64,000 bases of DNA from Cloeon dipterum (taxonomy: Eukaryota; Arthropoda; Insecta; Ephemeroptera; Baetidae): NCBI RefSeq assembly GCF_949628265.1, contig NC_088788.1:25096335-25160334 (forward strand), given 5' to 3'. The notes beneath the pieces were generated by a model that worked only from the letters and a program-made list of their open reading frames with translations, had not been told where the DNA came from and made no database searches. Shown one piece after another: positions 62,208 to 64,000 of this stretch (position 1 is the first letter of the stretch; each line of letters starts with the position of its first letter). The position numbers and the translations under genes were made by a program.

Positions 62208-62996
62208 ATGGCCAAGGTATCGTTTTGGCAAGGGGACGATGCGTTTGCCAACACCTTTGCCGGTAAATGTATTTAAATTTTATTCAGTTAGATTATTTAT
62301 ACATAAATTGGTGTTGATTTTACTATTGCTACAAATTCATAGTAAATGCTTTTGTTATTCAACAATATTTCATTTCTTCAACCGATTTTTTTAATATAAA
62401 GTCTACCATGTCTTTCCTCTTGGAAGTAGGTTAATTCAAGATATTTTTATACTTAGCTTATGAAATGAGCTGTTGCGCTCATATTCAAAAGCTACCATTT
62501 GGCTTCGTCCATTTTATTGCTGGAGTTTCATTTTTGTTCATTTCTCCTACAATTTTGATTACCTAACAGTGCACGCTTGATGCGAGTGCTCTTCAACTTA
62601 ATATGTTGCTATATACATTTCCTAAAAATATTGAAAAATGAATTAATCAGAATAACTGGTGCCAAGCTTATTTAAATAATTCCGGGCATATTAAAGCGAA
62701 GGATGCAACTAAAATAAAATATTTATCAATATTTATGTAATTCTCTTCAGTAATCTCTAGTGGGTAGCAAGTAGAAACAAAACACGATCATTGAATCTGT
62801 TTCAAAATGAACAACGCCTCTTCCTATCACATTTAAAAATTACGCTGTGTAACTTTGTGTGAGGTGAACTGAGTTTTCTTATTATCCAGACCACTGGGAA
62901 AATGATGAAACCGACGACGTTTTCGAGTTAAATGGGACATATAATAGGCTGCGGCTCATCAATCTCGAGTCTTTTCACACGCACCTCCTTTGCTAA
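62208..62996 (+). CDS. Speculative two-exon small gene
   Basis: An ATG at 62208 opens 18 codons (MAKVSFWQGDDAFANTFA) ending at a donor (GCCG/GTAAAT, exon end 62262, phase 1). A good acceptor (TTATCCAG) at 62889 starts a second block, 62890-62996, that continues in frame: DHWENDETDDVFELNG and on to a TAA, giving 53 aa. The acidic, non-repetitive composition looks protein-like. I know no family match, and either block could instead join other exons beyond the window. Low confidence. Confidence 0.22.
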
Positions 62997-64000
62997 AGCT
63001 AATATTTTTTTCTCCGGAACACTATGTCAACCGCAAAATTGGCCAAGAACAACGTAAATGAAAAATGCACGTCAGTTAGTCGAAACTAAAGACCGCAGAG
63101 TGGCAATAATATGAACCATTCAGACCGATGAATGACGAAACTGGACCAGAGCAATCAATTGAATTCAGAACGACGATTGATTGGACACGAAAGAAATCAA
63201 TTGGGAAACCGCACCACCAAATTGTCGCGTATAATTGGCTATTTTCCGCCACTGGGGGGCAAAAAAACTAAGACGCCGCCCACTCGCCGCGATTACCTTG
63301 CGAGTTAAGAATGGTATAGTCTACTCGTTATCTGAGGAATCCTATAATCTGTTCCCCATTAATGACATTGCACCGACTCTCGAAAAGAATATCATGTGAT
63401 GGTTCGGCTACCGTTCTTAGAATTGTCACGTTGCGAAGTTGCGAAATACAAACACAGCCCGACGCCTCTGATTACGTGCACGAAATTATCCAATTTGAGA
63501 TTTATGTATGCGTGCATATAGAGCATAGGCCGGCGGTGAGCAAGATCTCTAAACTGCTCGTTTTCACTCCCATGTGTTTTGCTCCGGGGCGCCCGCTGTG
63601 TACGTACACGATTATAATGCTGCTTTTTATGCCGACGAGCTAGAAATCTTTTGAAAGGGAAATCGGATGTCGCGGCGCGGAACCCTCTCTTCTGTGCGGC
63701 CTTTCTGCTGCTGCATCATTACGCGTGATCTGAGTTTCTAAACTGGCTGGTCGAGCTGCTTTTTTCGATGAAATCACCGAGAAGGCGATTATTTCACGCT
63801 TTACGCGAATTATACATTCGCACCGAAAGTGAAAGAGAGTTAGGATGACATGTGAGGGCACTTTCATTTCCGACAGAGCTGTTTGTTAAAACCGGTTCCA
63901 TGATATATTATGGCTTCATTAATCTGCCATCAGCTGAAGGTCGTTTCTGTTAATTTGCATCAAGAGCTATAACGCGTCTAGGGCTTGTGCGTGAATCACC
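62997..64000. other. Right edge, no gene seen
   Basis: Mixed-composition DNA with short ORFs only. I see nothing with domain or splice support. Confidence 0.5.

Noticed and set aside
1..64000. Operons, CRISPR arrays, prophage or insertion sequences
   Set aside because: The window is intron-containing animal DNA and no such structure is present.

Overview
The window is eukaryotic nuclear DNA, and almost certainly from an insect. It is AT-rich, has spliceosomal GT-AG introns, and every recognisable gene is an ordinary animal gene with insect-like sequence. The PC2 prodomain and the Jdp J domain in particular read like insect orthologues. Many introns are only 48-65 nt, which suggests a fairly compact genome. 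I cannot name the species. There is no bacterial, phage or CRISPR content.

Layout, left to right. (1) 1-29245, minus strand: most of amontillado (prohormone convertase 2), 13 coding exons read by eye. The last coding exon lies off the left edge. Introns 1 (14.7 kb) and 2 (6.2 kb) fill most of the first half and hold nearly all the repeats: a 5S-rRNA-derived SINE, a LINE 3' fragment, a hairpin MITE and (AG)n arrays. (2) 32454-34902, minus: complete CLPTM1L, 10 exons. (3) 36250-41455, plus: complete DIS3L2, 12 exons. (4) 41691-43228, minus: complete female-lethal(2)d/WTAP, 7 exons, tail-to-tail with DIS3L2. (5) 43920-47349, plus: complete prolyl 4-hydroxylase alpha, 10 exons. (6) 48974-52554, minus: complete Jdp/DNAJC12, 4 exons. 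(7) 52555-64000: gene-poor. It has one convincing but unidentified coding exon (56428-56863), a speculative two-exon ORF (62208-62996) and a large palindromic element (61468-61863).

The genes alternate in strand, so CLPTM1L/DIS3L2, fl(2)d/P4H and jdp/56428 are divergent pairs, while DIS3L2/fl(2)d and P4H/jdp are convergent pairs. They are not one pathway. Amon matures neuropeptides in secretory granules. P4H-alpha and CLPTM1L act in the ER. DIS3L2 degrades uridylated RNA and Fl(2)d belongs to the m6A writer. Jdp is a co-chaperone. All exon boundaries were set by eye from frame continuity, splice consensus and family alignment; spliced lengths are 573 codons for amon (partial) and 541, 949, 362, 540 and 174 aa for the complete genes.

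I see no wholly new biological system. The most useful leads are the 5S-derived SINE, a possible in-frame GC-rich cassette exon in the amon prodomain, perfect CRE sites around amon, the overlapping DIS3L2/fl(2)d 3' ends, two hairpin elements and the unidentified exon at 56428.
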